64,000 nt of DNA, taken from contig JACQCT010000001.1 in assembly GCA_016201435.1 (NCBI GenBank), positions 40,284 to 104,283 on the forward strand. The letters are read 5' to 3'. The DNA is from Nitrososphaerota archaeon (GTDB lineage Archaea > Thermoproteota > Nitrososphaeria > Nitrososphaerales > Nitrosopumilaceae). Shown here in pieces: positions 48,515 to 57,903 of the stretch. The position numbers and the translations under genes are program-made. The notes below the pieces were generated by a model that was given only the letters and a program-made list of their open reading frames with translations, was not told the origin of the DNA and made no database searches. Position 1 is the first letter of the stretch. Each line of letters starts with the position of its first letter.

Positions 48515-49018
48515 ATGTCAGATGAAGGCTGGTCAAATTTAGATGAAGTTGATCAAAAAATTATTGCAATCCTAAACAAAAATGCAAGAACACCATCAAA
48601 AGAAATTGCAACCGAACTGCAAAGATTAGGAGTAGATGTTTCTGACAGGACAATTCGAAAAAGAATTGAGAGATTGGAAAAAAACGGCATCATAAAAGGT
48701 TACAAGGCAGTTTTAAGCGGAGTCTCAAGTTCTGACGAGTTTGAAGTACTTTTTCTTAAATTCAAAGTAACGCGTTCCATTGAAAGCATAACAGAATCAG
48801 TCAAAGCTTTTGTCAAAACTTTTCCAAATTATCTTTTTGTTGCAACAATTGATGGAGAGTGGAACATGATCATAGTCATGAAGGTAGAAAGTGCACAAAA
48901 AAACCCCACATCTAAAATTATTGAAAAATTCTCTGACCAAATTTTAGATTACAGAGCTAGTGGAATTCAAATAAAAGACATCAATCTTCTTAACATGTCG
49001 CTTTTACTGCTCACGTAA
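48515..49018 (+). CDS. Lrp/AsnC-family transcriptional regulator
   Basis: LDEVDQKIIAILNKNARTPSKEIATEL...VSDRTIRKRIERLEKNGIIKGYKAVL. Confidence 0.93.
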   Translation: MSDEGWSNLDEVDQKIIAILNKNARTPSKEIATELQRLGVDVSDRTIRKRIERLEKNGIIKGYKAVLSGVSSSDEFEVLFLKFKVTRSIESITESVKAFVKTFPNYLFVATIDGEWNMIIVMKVESAQKNPTSKIIEKFSDQILDYRASGIQIKDINLLNMSLLLLT

Positions 49019-49763
49019 AACTGCCAGACATTGTAACATCAAGTGCGTTTTTTAGTTCATTGATAGTAAACGGTTTTTGAACAAATGCTGTTGAGCCCCA
49101 TCCTATGGTCTTTCTTACTCTAGGACTAGTTTTCTCATCAGCTGTAATCAGTATGATTGAAAGTTCTGGTTTTAGTTTTAAAAGTATTTTTGCAATCTCA
49201 TCACCTGTGATGTCAGGAAGGTCCATGTCAAGAAGCACAATTGGGTTTTGTGAGGATTGAATTAGTTTTTTAATGGATTTTAGTGCGCTTTTGCCATCTG
49301 CAAAAGTATGAATGTCTTTGTAACCAAGTTTCTGTAAATAGTCATTAAGTTTTAGTGTGATTGCAGGACTGTCATCTACAACAACTATTGGTTTTTTCTC
49401 TTCGATGATATGATGAACATATTTTTTTGCCTTTTCAAAAGCACCCATTGCATTGTCATATTGTCCAATTCGCAGAAAGCATTTCGCCGCACAAAGGTAA
49501 GCATATTTGGCAGTCGATGATTTTTCGTTCTTTGCCATCTTTTTGTAAAATTTTGCCGCCTTTAACAATTCTCCATTTCTGTCCTTTCCTTGTTTGGTTT
49601 TGCATTCTGCCGCAAGTAACAAAAGTATTCCCGCTCTAAAGTCATTTTTTTTCATCTCATTTTCTGCAAGTGTCATTAGTATGTTATAAGCTGAAATTGG
49701 TTGATTATTTTTCAGATAGGTACAAGCAAGATCTAACTTTGAAGATTCTTTTGTCAACAGCAA
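49011..49763 (-). CDS. Response regulator with N-terminal helical-repeat (TPR/SNAP-like) domain
   Basis: C-terminal receiver KPIVVVDDSP...VLLDMDLPDITGDE...ILITAD...FVQKPF; N-terminal repeats AAECKTKQGK, AAKCFLRIGQYDNAMGAFEKA. Confidence 0.83.
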   Translation of the reverse strand: MLLTKESSKLDLACTYLKNNQPISAYNILMTLAENEMKKNDFRAGILLLLAAECKTKQGKDRNGELLKAAKFYKKMAKNEKSSTAKYAYLCAAKCFLRIGQYDNAMGAFEKAKKYVHHIIEEKKPIVVVDDSPAITLKLNDYLQKLGYKDIHTFADGKSALKSIKKLIQSSQNPIVLLDMDLPDITGDEIAKILLKLKPELSIILITADEKTSPRVRKTIGWGSTAFVQKPFTINELKNALDVTMSGSFT

Positions 49764-49925
49764 AAAATAGACATGGTCCGCTTATATTATTTTAAATCAG
49801 GACAGTTTACAAACAAGCGTAAATAGTATCTGTCATATACGAATTAATTTTAAATCACTCATTGTTGACCATACCGGAGAAAAAAATAGATAGTTTAGAT
49901 ATTATAAACATAAAGTCATTTTGGT

Positions 49926-50588
49926 ATGGTGAGCCAAGACATACCTAGCGGTGGCATTTCACAGCCCCCAATCAACGTACTTTTCAATCCAATTGACATA
50001 TCAAAAAAAGATGTATGGACAATTGACATCATACAAATACTAGAAACTCTAGTCAAACTTCTAAATCAAACGGGCAAAAAAGACTATCGTGTGGCAGGAA
50101 TTGCCGCTCTTTCATCAGCTATGATTCACAGAATGAAAGTGGAAAGCATATTTGCACTACAAAAGGCTGCCATGGAAAAAAGACCACTTAGTCACAGAGA
50201 AGATATTGACATTGATTTGATAAATATGCCATACAGACATGAGTCAACTTACCCTGTAACACTTGATGAACTTCTTAATGTACTTGAAAACCTAATTGGT
50301 AGCATTGCAAATCCCCGTTCAAGTCGACGACAGATGCAATTTGAGCCAGTCGAAGTACCTGACTTTAATGAGTATTTCATTTCTCTTGAAAAAATAATTG
50401 GCCAGTATGAAGAACTTATTGTAAATAAAATTCGCCCTACCGGTTCAGGCTCATTTAGAACAATAGTTAGCGGACTAGAGTTAATAGATGTGGTACGGTG
50501 CTTTTTTGCCATTTTATTTTTGGCAAGAGATTCAAAGATTGACCTTGAACAGACTGAAAACGACATTATGATATCTTTAGTAAAATAG
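49926..50588 (+). CDS. scpA: Segregation and condensation protein A (kleisin)
   Basis: VLFNPIDISKKDVWTIDIIQILETLVKLLNQTGKKDYRVAGIAALSSAMIHRMKVESI. Confidence 0.75.
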   Translation: MVSQDIPSGGISQPPINVLFNPIDISKKDVWTIDIIQILETLVKLLNQTGKKDYRVAGIAALSSAMIHRMKVESIFALQKAAMEKRPLSHREDIDIDLINMPYRHESTYPVTLDELLNVLENLIGSIANPRSSRRQMQFEPVEVPDFNEYFISLEKIIGQYEELIVNKIRPTGSGSFRTIVSGLELIDVVRCFFAILFLARDSKIDLEQTENDIMISLVK

Positions 50589-50639
50589 AATATAACAAAA
50601 ACTGGAACTTTTCACACTATTCACTTTACACGTAATATT

Positions 50640-51962
50640 TCATCTGCACTTATCCTGAGGAGATTTTGGCAGCCTAACCGTGAATATTGTTGGATTATTA
50701 TTTACAGTGATTGTGCCTTCATGCTGCTCAACTATATTTTTGCAGGTTGCTAGACCAAGTCCTGTTCCAGATTGTTTTGTAGTAAACAATGGATCAAAAA
50801 TCTTTGGCATAATATTATTTGGAATGCCAGCACCTGTATCTTCAATCTCTATTAATCCAAAGTCAAACTGGTCTTTGATTCGGATATTTATTTTACCGCC
50901 ATTTTTCATTACCTGAATCGAGTTTGTTATCAAATTTGCAAAAACTCTTTCTAATTTTTTATTATCGCATTTGATTACCAGATCATTTTCAGGTAAATTA
51001 ATTTCAATATTTGCAGGTATCATGATCGTCTGCAAAACAGAGTCCAAAATTTTTAACAATGAATTACTTTCAAGATGCAGTGGACTAATTCTCACAAAAT
51101 TTAATGTATCTTCAATTTGATTTTGTATGCTAGAGACAGCCGATTCAATCCTTGAAAAGTGTGACTTTGCTGTTTCATCCATGTCATTTTCATATTTCCT
51201 TCTCATTATCACTATAGTATTCTTGATTACAGACAATGGATTTCTTAGATCATGACTTAATGTGGATGACAACGATCCTATAGTCGCCAGTCTATCCAAT
51301 TTCATTATCTTTGTAGATTCATTGCGTAAAATACGTATTACAATTAAGATTAGTAAAATGTGCGCGGATATATTGACTAGCATCAATACATTTTGCAAGC
51401 TCATTATAAATTCTGATAAATCTTTAGAATGTTTAGCAAGCGCACTAACTAAAGTATTTGACACATCAACCAATTTGTCAGCTTTTTCTTTAATACTTGT
51501 AAATTCATTATCAGTGACAGGTATTGCTTTCAAAAGATTACCACGAATATCTTCTACAGATGTTTTGTAATCAACAAAGTTACTATGAACTAATTCCCAT
51601 TGTGGCAATAATCCTGCAGGAAGTGAAATGAGCTCTTTTTCAGAAATTATTCCACCATCTTTCAAGACCCTTATGTTATCATCAAGTTGGGTCAATGTAA
51701 GAAGCGGGTCTTGTTTGTAGTGATATCCCGTTAAATAGTCAGTAGTTTCAAGTAAGACTTTCTCAGTGAGGAATCTGTTCTTTCCTGCAACGTCAACTGA
51801 ATTGCCTAGAAATTTTTGTTGTGATTGATACTGTCCAAGTATTACGAAACTTGTGAAAATTAGTGATACCTGAATTGCAATTACAAGGCCTATTTTTATA
51901 ATATTTTTCATAGTATGACATAGATTTGCTTGTTCATTATTATTAAAAACACATTTTTTCAT
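50640..51962 (-). CDS. Membrane sensor histidine kinase
   Basis: SSTLSHDLRNPLSVIKNTI, DTGAGIPNNIM, GTGLGLATCKNIVEQHEG. Confidence 0.93.
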   Translation of the reverse strand: MKKCVFNNNEQANLCHTMKNIIKIGLVIAIQVSLIFTSFVILGQYQSQQKFLGNSVDVAGKNRFLTEKVLLETTDYLTGYHYKQDPLLTLTQLDDNIRVLKDGGIISEKELISLPAGLLPQWELVHSNFVDYKTSVEDIRGNLLKAIPVTDNEFTSIKEKADKLVDVSNTLVSALAKHSKDLSEFIMSLQNVLMLVNISAHILLILIVIRILRNESTKIMKLDRLATIGSLSSTLSHDLRNPLSVIKNTIVIMRRKYENDMDETAKSHFSRIESAVSSIQNQIEDTLNFVRISPLHLESNSLLKILDSVLQTIMIPANIEINLPENDLVIKCDNKKLERVFANLITNSIQVMKNGGKINIRIKDQFDFGLIEIEDTGAGIPNNIMPKIFDPLFTTKQSGTGLGLATCKNIVEQHEGTITVNNNPTIFTVRLPKSPQDKCR

Positions 51963-52065
51963 TTTGAAAAACCAAGTACGCCTGCTACAGACAAATTCCC
52001 ATCTAGATGAGTAATTAAAGTAGGTTTTGAAATATTAGAATGTCAAGATATAGAATGTTATTTAG

Positions 52066-52120
52066 GGAACTGTTAAGTTGTAGGGAGATTTTCTCTTTGT
52101 AAAGTATTGGGAGATATTCC
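52066..52120 (-). repeat. 3' noncoding element, copy 1
   Basis: Minus strand GGAATATCTCCCAATACTTTACAAAGAGAAAATCTCCCTACAACTTAACAGTTCC. Confidence 0.85.
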
Positions 52121-52408
52121 TTAACTTTCCATGACTTTGAAAAATTTGGCTTTCTGTTCTTCTATATCAACTAAATAGTCTAATTCCAATTTGATGTCTT
52201 CTATAATGGAATTGTAATCTTCTTTATACACTTCTTTGAGTACAGCTCGTAAATATTCTGGATTTTCATAACAATCCATAATGGTACAATTGTAAAGAGT
52301 ATTTAGTTTAGCTACTACTAAGTGATAATTAGCACCATTTCTTCTCATTATTACTACTTCTATACAACCGATAAAAGCTAGTTTATTTTGTTCCTTAATG
52401 GAATCCAT
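52121..52408 (-). CDS. Small conserved protein, paralog of 60129..60416
   Basis: 95 aa; QNKLAFIGCIEVVIMRRNGANYHLVVAKLNTLYNCTIMDCYENPEYLRAVLKEVYKEDYNSIIEDIKLELDYLVDIEEQKAKFFKVMES. Confidence 0.85.
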   Translation of the reverse strand: MDSIKEQNKLAFIGCIEVVIMRRNGANYHLVVAKLNTLYNCTIMDCYENPEYLRAVLKEVYKEDYNSIIEDIKLELDYLVDIEEQKAKFFKVMES

Positions 52409-52535
52409 TGGATTTCCATACCAGATTTAATATTAAAGAAGATAAGATACACCGTGCTCAAATGTGCTCATAAATGGAATGTTGTACGCATTAGATTTTG
52501 AGAATTTGATGTTGCGTATATTACTTTAATAGAAA

Positions 52536-53072
52536 TCAGTTAAGATTGAACTTGAATGAAATATGATTATCTGAGATATTAATTTCTGGCTTCATTTTGA
52601 ACAGATGAAATAAATTTTCCAAAAACTCTTTTTGATATATAGAAAAACTGTTTCCCACGTCGTGTTGTATTATAAATGAATGTTGATAGCCGTCTATTTC
52701 ATGTTTGTATGGAAAACCTGCCACTTTGATCCAAGATTCATAGGTTTCTATCCCAGCACGCAAAGTAAACTCCCCTTTGAACATAAGTATAGCATTTTCA
52801 AAATGCTTGTTTACTACGGTTCTTGCAATTTCAGTTAAATCAGACATATCAAGTTTTTCTAAAATCATGCTTAGAGTCCTCTTATACACAGGGATTACGC
52901 CAATTTTAGAAGAAATTGAGTACCATTCTAAGTATTGCCGTATTATTTGATTTACGAGTGTGTTGAGCGAGGTATTATTTTGTTTTGCTTCTGAATTTAG
53001 TTGTTTTAGATGATTTTTTTCTATTCTAAAGCTTACATGTTCTTTAGCATCATTATTAGAAATAGTGTTCAC
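52536..53072 (-). CDS. Putative ribbon-helix-helix DNA-binding protein
   Basis: HVSFRIEKNHLKQLNSEAKQNNTSLNTLVNQIIRQYLEW at the N-terminus. Confidence 0.72.
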   Translation of the reverse strand: MNTISNNDAKEHVSFRIEKNHLKQLNSEAKQNNTSLNTLVNQIIRQYLEWYSISSKIGVIPVYKRTLSMILEKLDMSDLTEIARTVVNKHFENAILMFKGEFTLRAGIETYESWIKVAGFPYKHEIDGYQHSFIIQHDVGNSFSIYQKEFLENLFHLFKMKPEINISDNHISFKFNLN

Positions 53073-53104
53073 CTTTCAACTGCAATTCTATTCTTTAATT
53101 GTTA

Positions 53105-53162
53105 TAAATATTTTCCAAAGCTGGAAACAATCAGAATTTTCTAAAATTAAATTAGAAAACTA
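53105..53162 (-). promoter_or_regulatory. Palindromic promoter element, copy A
   Basis: Minus strand TAGTTTTCTAATTTAATTTTAGAAAATTCTGATTGTTTCCAGCTTTGGAAAATATTTA; two inverted repeats plus an AT-rich TATA-like end. Confidence 0.75.
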
Positions 53163-53414
53163 TATTACTTGATTTTTTGATGAAATACTTTGATTAAAAT
53201 TTAATGAATGTCATATCGGATATTAGGGTATCACCATAGAAGATGGCATCCATCATAGAGAAAAGAAGTGTTGATTCTAATGATAAACCATATTTTTTAT
53301 CGCACCCCCATCAGATCCATCAAAGAACTTGTTATTGGAATTAGAGGAAGCCTACAAAAAAAGCTCAACTGAGATTTGATAGATAAAAGCATTAGAGAAT
53401 AGAAAATGAACTAC

Positions 53415-53461
53415 TTCCAACAGTTTACAGACAGAAAATCTCCCTACAACTTAACAGTTCC
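53415..53461 (+). repeat. 3' noncoding element, copy 2
   Basis: TTCCAACAGTTTACAGACAGAAAATCTCCCTACAACTTAACAGTTCC. Confidence 0.85.
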
Positions 53462-53767
53462 TTATTTAGCTATGACCTCAAGAAAGTTTTTAACAGAATA
53501 TTGCGCAAGATGTTCCTTGAGATTATCTTGAATAGACTCTATTACAACTAGATAAGAGGCACCAAAAATTTCCTTTAGTACTATGTGCAGGTATTCTGGA
53601 TTTTCATAACAGTCTGGTATATAGCAATGATGCTCATGAAATAGCTTGTCGCAAACCCTTTCAAATACAGGTGTACCTATTTTAGTAAGAGCTTGCTCAA
53701 CTGCCAGCGTCACTATTGCCTTGTGGACTTGATTATTCCAACCCACTGACCTAAAATCATATTCCAT
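53462..53767 (-). CDS. Small conserved protein, distant member of the same family
   Basis: IPDCYENPEYLHIVLKEIFGASYLVVIESIQDNL shares the core with the 52121 and 60129 proteins. Confidence 0.75.
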   Translation of the reverse strand: MEYDFRSVGWNNQVHKAIVTLAVEQALTKIGTPVFERVCDKLFHEHHCYIPDCYENPEYLHIVLKEIFGASYLVVIESIQDNLKEHLAQYSVKNFLEVIAK

Positions 53768-53836
53768 ATCGTATTTCTATCAGGTAGTACGAGTATAACT
53801 TAAAAAGATATTATGTTTTCAAAATGAAAAAACTCC

Positions 53837-56116
53837 TTATACATTCACAGGAATCTTAATAATGAATAAGGCTCCACCGTCAGGGCTATTTTTTGCCTCA
53901 ATTGTACCACTGTGTTGTTCTACAATTCTTTTGCAGCTAACTAGTCCTAGTCCAGTTCCTATTTGTCTTGTAGTAAAGAGGGGATCAAATAACCTCTGTA
54001 ACACATCTCCCCTAAATCCAGGGCCAGAATCTTCCACCTCTATAATAGCTTGATTATTTTCTAAACTTGCTCTTATGAAAATTGAACCTATGTTTCTCAT
54101 TGATTGAATTGCATTCGTAATTAAATTCACAAATATGATTTCTATCTTTTCAGGCTCGCAATTAAGTTTGAGATCTTCCTTAGGCAAATTGATTTTTACA
54201 GTAGCTGGCATGTTTATTCTTTCCATTGCTAAACTTAAGATTTTGAGTATTGTCGTATTTTGCTTATTTAGCGGCTTTGGGCTAACGTAATCAAGAACTT
54301 CATCTATTTGATGTGTCATTCTTGAAATTGCTCGTTCAATTCTGACAAGATCGCTTTGAGTCCTCTCGTCAGAAGTTCCAGTTCTAAGTCTTAGTATGCT
54401 AACCGAAGTTTTGATAACCGATAACGGATTTCTCAAGTCATGAGAAATTCGGGCCGAAAGCTCACCTATGGCCGATAGTCTCTTTTCCTTCTGCTCCACT
54501 ACCTCGTTTTTTGCCTTGTAAATTTCTGTCATATCTCTTATTACGGTGTTACTTCCTAACAAATTTCCTTTTTCATCATAAATAGCAGTGGCATTGAGCA
54601 TAGTAAGAAACGTAGTTCCATCTTTTCTCCTAAGCCAGATCTCTCTATTTGACACATTTCCACTTTTCTTCCATGTTTGAAAAGAATCTGTTATAGATTC
54701 GAGATCCTTCTCTGCAGTATGATCAAATATTGATTTTCCTATAACTTCTTCTTTAGAATATCCAAGACTACTTGCATAAACTTTGTTACAATCCAGTATT
54801 ATTCCATTTGTATCTATAGTACGACAAAGATCTGGCATTTCGTCATATAATGTCCTGAATTTTTTTTCAGCTAATTTAAGATCATGAGTAGATTTATCAA
54901 GAGAACTCATCATTTTATTAAAAGTTACATAAAGTTTGGAAATTTCATTTGTGTTATTTTGGGCACCTTCTAACTCATGGAGTGGGAATTCAATTGCAGG
55001 ATTTTTATCAATCCTTTCTATAATGTTTGTAAGTTTCTTAATTGGATTTACCAAGTTATTAGCAAATAATATTGTTAATGCGCTTGTAAAAGTAATAATT
55101 AAACTAATAGAGGATAATAACATGAGTTGAAGTTGATTAATACTTTGATACGCCGTGTTTTTATTCATTTCAACAACATAGAACCAACTTGTTCCCTTTA
55201 CAGGAGTTACTGATCCTATGACTGTATCTCCTAGATAGTTTTTGTAACCATCCATATTCCATAATGTTCCCACATCGTTACTGTTGTGATAAATACTAGT
55301 AAATTCCATTGAGTTTGGTGTAATAAAGTGTAGTTCTAACTCTGCTCTCTTTTTTATTAAATTCTGATCAAAAGCCTGTTTGAGATAATCAGGTTTTGAT
55401 ATAAAGTATCCATGAGAATTAACAAGAAATTCATTAATGGTGTCAGTAGAAATATGATTCTGATCTAGATTTGTATTTGTGACTAAATCAAAAACATTGA
55501 CGCGTGCTATTAAAACACCTTCCAATCCTATCTCGCTTGAAATGGGTGAGGATATTAATAATGTTGGAACTCCTATCTCATAATTTCCATATTCATTTTT
55601 TATGATCTCAGTGGATGTAAAAACATCACTAATACCAACTTTATTCTCAAGTACATCTTGAAAATACTTTTGATCTTTAAGATTGATCTCCGGTGGGTTC
55701 ATATCTGTATAAAATAAAACATTACCTGTAGTATTACTAATTACTACTTCATCCAACCATACATAATTACTAAACACAGTATAAATTTTTTTTTCTAGGT
55801 TTAATCTTGCTACAAAAAGATCATTCGTGCTAGTATGTTCGTGAAACATCTTAGTCATCGTAATAACTTCTTCATTTTTTGCTATACTATGTACATTATT
55901 CTTTCTCTCTTCGATCCAAGTTGAGATATTGTTAGCACCATTTTCAGAAGCAGAAATTAATTTTTCTTTTAAGGTATTTTCTTGAACATATATTTTATCA
56001 AGATAAAGATAGCTACTTATAATAATAATTGGAATAAGAATAAGAATCAAATTTAAAGAAATTAATTTATTGAAATAACTAGAAAATAATTTAACCATTT
56101 TTCTTCTCCATGACAA
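53837..56116 (-). CDS. Sensor histidine kinase: extracytoplasmic sensor - TM - HAMP-like - PAS - HisKA - HATPase
   Basis: LNKQ... kinase core LSARISHDLRNPLSVIKTSV, NLITNAIQSM, GTGLGLVSCKRIVEQHSG; PAS region ILDCNKVYASSLGYSKEEVIGKSIF. Confidence 0.94.
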   Translation of the reverse strand: MSWRRKMVKLFSSYFNKLISLNLILILIPIIIISSYLYLDKIYVQENTLKEKLISASENGANNISTWIEERKNNVHSIAKNEEVITMTKMFHEHTSTNDLFVARLNLEKKIYTVFSNYVWLDEVVISNTTGNVLFYTDMNPPEINLKDQKYFQDVLENKVGISDVFTSTEIIKNEYGNYEIGVPTLLISSPISSEIGLEGVLIARVNVFDLVTNTNLDQNHISTDTINEFLVNSHGYFISKPDYLKQAFDQNLIKKRAELELHFITPNSMEFTSIYHNSNDVGTLWNMDGYKNYLGDTVIGSVTPVKGTSWFYVVEMNKNTAYQSINQLQLMLLSSISLIITFTSALTILFANNLVNPIKKLTNIIERIDKNPAIEFPLHELEGAQNNTNEISKLYVTFNKMMSSLDKSTHDLKLAEKKFRTLYDEMPDLCRTIDTNGIILDCNKVYASSLGYSKEEVIGKSIFDHTAEKDLESITDSFQTWKKSGNVSNREIWLRRKDGTTFLTMLNATAIYDEKGNLLGSNTVIRDMTEIYKAKNEVVEQKEKRLSAIGELSARISHDLRNPLSVIKTSVSILRLRTGTSDERTQSDLVRIERAISRMTHQIDEVLDYVSPKPLNKQNTTILKILSLAMERINMPATVKINLPKEDLKLNCEPEKIEIIFVNLITNAIQSMRNIGSIFIRASLENNQAIIEVEDSGPGFRGDVLQRLFDPLFTTRQIGTGLGLVSCKRIVEQHSGTIEAKNSPDGGALFIIKIPVNV

Positions 56117-57452
56117 TTAAGTTATTTGATTGGCGCGCCCAGCTATTACCCCATCCATGATAAAGATTAACAAGAAATGCGTTCCATTCTTCTTTTGTTT
56201 TATACGTAGGATATGGAATAGGAATGATTGGGTTCTCTGAACTTGAAACTATTTCAAATTGACCATTATCAAGTATTTTTCCAATCCTAACTGTCTTTGC
56301 TAGGTGTTGAGTTTCTGGATCTATACCTACAATTCCTTCTGGCGCTTCAAATGTTAGTCCCTTTATAGCCTCACGAATCTTATCAGGGTCGACCGATTGT
56401 GCAACTGCAGCTGCCTTTGCAAAAAGATATACTCCCACGTACGCAGATTCCATGGGATCGCTTACAACACGATCTTTACCATATTTGTTTTTGAAGTTTT
56501 CAACAAAAGCTTTATTTTCTGGAGTATCAACGCTTTGAAAATAATTCCAAGATGCGTAATCACCTTTTATGTTAGTTGCATTTAAATATGTAATTTCGTT
56601 TTCAGCAATACTAAAGGAGATAGTTGGAATATCTTTGGGTGTGATACTACTTTTTCTAAGTTCATCAAAGAAATACAAATTGCTATCACCATTAATTGTG
56701 TTTAGAATAACATCAGGGTGTGCTTTTTTGATCTTTTCTACTATGTCATTAAAATCTCTGCTTCCAAGTACTTTATACTCTTCTCCGACAATCTCACCGC
56801 CCAATTCCTTTATTCTTTCAGTCATGATAGCATTTGCACTTCGAGGAAATACGTAATCTGAACCAACAAGAAAAAATTTCTTACCCAGATTTTTATAAGC
56901 CCATTCTACTGCAGGTATGACTTGTTGGTTTGGCGCTGCACCAGTATAAATGATATTTGGCGATTGTTCTAGTCCTTCATACTGTACTGGATAGAAAAGT
57001 AGATTATCATATTTTTCAAATACTGGCTCCATGGTCTTTCGACTTGCGGATGTCCATCCTCCAAAAACTACATTTACATGCTCTTGTGTTATGAGATATT
57101 TTGCTTCTCTAGCAAATGTGTTCCAATTGGACTCTCCATCTATTACTATTGGTTGTATTTTTCTTCCTAAAACTCCTCCTTTTTTATTAATTTCATCAAT
57201 AGCCAAAAGTTCGGCATCAACAACAGGCTTCTCACTAATGGCCATCGTACCAGAAAGAGAGTGTAGAATCCCTACTTTTATCGGATTTTTTTCATCTAAT
57301 TGAATAGGAGCAATTTTAGGTACCGATTCATATGATGCAACTATCATTACTGGTGGAGTTATGACTGAATAAACCAGAAAAAAGGTAGCAAGTACGCCTG
57401 CAACAGCAAAAACATACCAGATTTTGTTGTATACTCTCAAATCATTTTTCAC
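56091..57452 (-). CDS. UrtA/AmiC-like extracytoplasmic ligand-binding protein with N-terminal TM anchor
   Basis: KVGILHSLSGTMAISEKPVVDAELLAIDEINKKGGVLGRKIQPIVIDGESNW...GGWTSASRKTMEPVFEKYDNLLFYPVQYEGLEQSPNIIYTG; no permease/ATPase genes adjacent; 26-bp overlap with the kinase. Confidence 0.9.
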   Translation of the reverse strand: MKNDLRVYNKIWYVFAVAGVLATFFLVYSVITPPVMIVASYESVPKIAPIQLDEKNPIKVGILHSLSGTMAISEKPVVDAELLAIDEINKKGGVLGRKIQPIVIDGESNWNTFAREAKYLITQEHVNVVFGGWTSASRKTMEPVFEKYDNLLFYPVQYEGLEQSPNIIYTGAAPNQQVIPAVEWAYKNLGKKFFLVGSDYVFPRSANAIMTERIKELGGEIVGEEYKVLGSRDFNDIVEKIKKAHPDVILNTINGDSNLYFFDELRKSSITPKDIPTISFSIAENEITYLNATNIKGDYASWNYFQSVDTPENKAFVENFKNKYGKDRVVSDPMESAYVGVYLFAKAAAVAQSVDPDKIREAIKGLTFEAPEGIVGIDPETQHLAKTVRIGKILDNGQFEIVSSSENPIIPIPYPTYKTKEEWNAFLVNLYHGWGNSWARQSNNLIVMEKKNG

Positions 57453-57621
57453 TTTCTAACTTGCAAATTTCATATTGTTTTTTTATTTGTTGATGATGAG
57501 CCATATTTCTTATGATGTAATTTCTTGTTGTTCTGGCTGTCACAGATATCATTTGTATTTTCTTTCTTCTTAATAATTTTATAATACTAGCCGATTCATA
57601 TGCCATTGGACTTGTTATCAT
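57442..57621 (-). CDS. Putative 59-aa basic small protein overlapping the start of the UrtA-like gene
   Basis: MITSPMAYESASIIKLLRRKKIQMISVTARTTRNYIIRNMAHHQQIKKQYEICKLESEK, translated by hand; overlaps the GTG start at 57452. Confidence 0.45.
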   Translation of the reverse strand: MITSPMAYESASIIKLLRRKKIQMISVTARTTRNYIIRNMAHHQQIKKQYEICKLESEK

Positions 57622-57714
57622 AACTTGATATTATAACTTGAAAATGTACTAAAATACCCGCTTTTTCATCCCGAAAAAACTAGTTACTATAATAGACAGT
57701 TCCGATAGGGAGGC

Positions 57715-57903
57715 ATGAGTTCTGGGATGCAAATCCAATCAACATCATCTGGACTAACTCAAATGCGTCCTGTGTATAAGATAAGAGAATCGCTACGAAC
57801 AGAAAATTTGAAACTTAGGAATAACGTTGCAAACTTACCACATCATGAATTGTCATTCTGTTTTGTGACATACCTGCTGCAATATATCGGAGAGTATGAA
57901 TGA
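57715..57903 (+). CDS. Small hypothetical protein overlapping the TrmB gene start
   Basis: 62-aa ORF with ATGA overlap at 57900-57903. Confidence 0.5.
   Translation: MSSGMQIQSTSSGLTQMRPVYKIRESLRTENLKLRNNVANLPHHELSFCFVTYLLQYIGEYE

Noticed and set aside
53163-53414. Possible gene remnant on the plus strand before the 53415 element
   Set aside because: No ORF of useful length or recognisable residue pattern could be reconstructed by eye.
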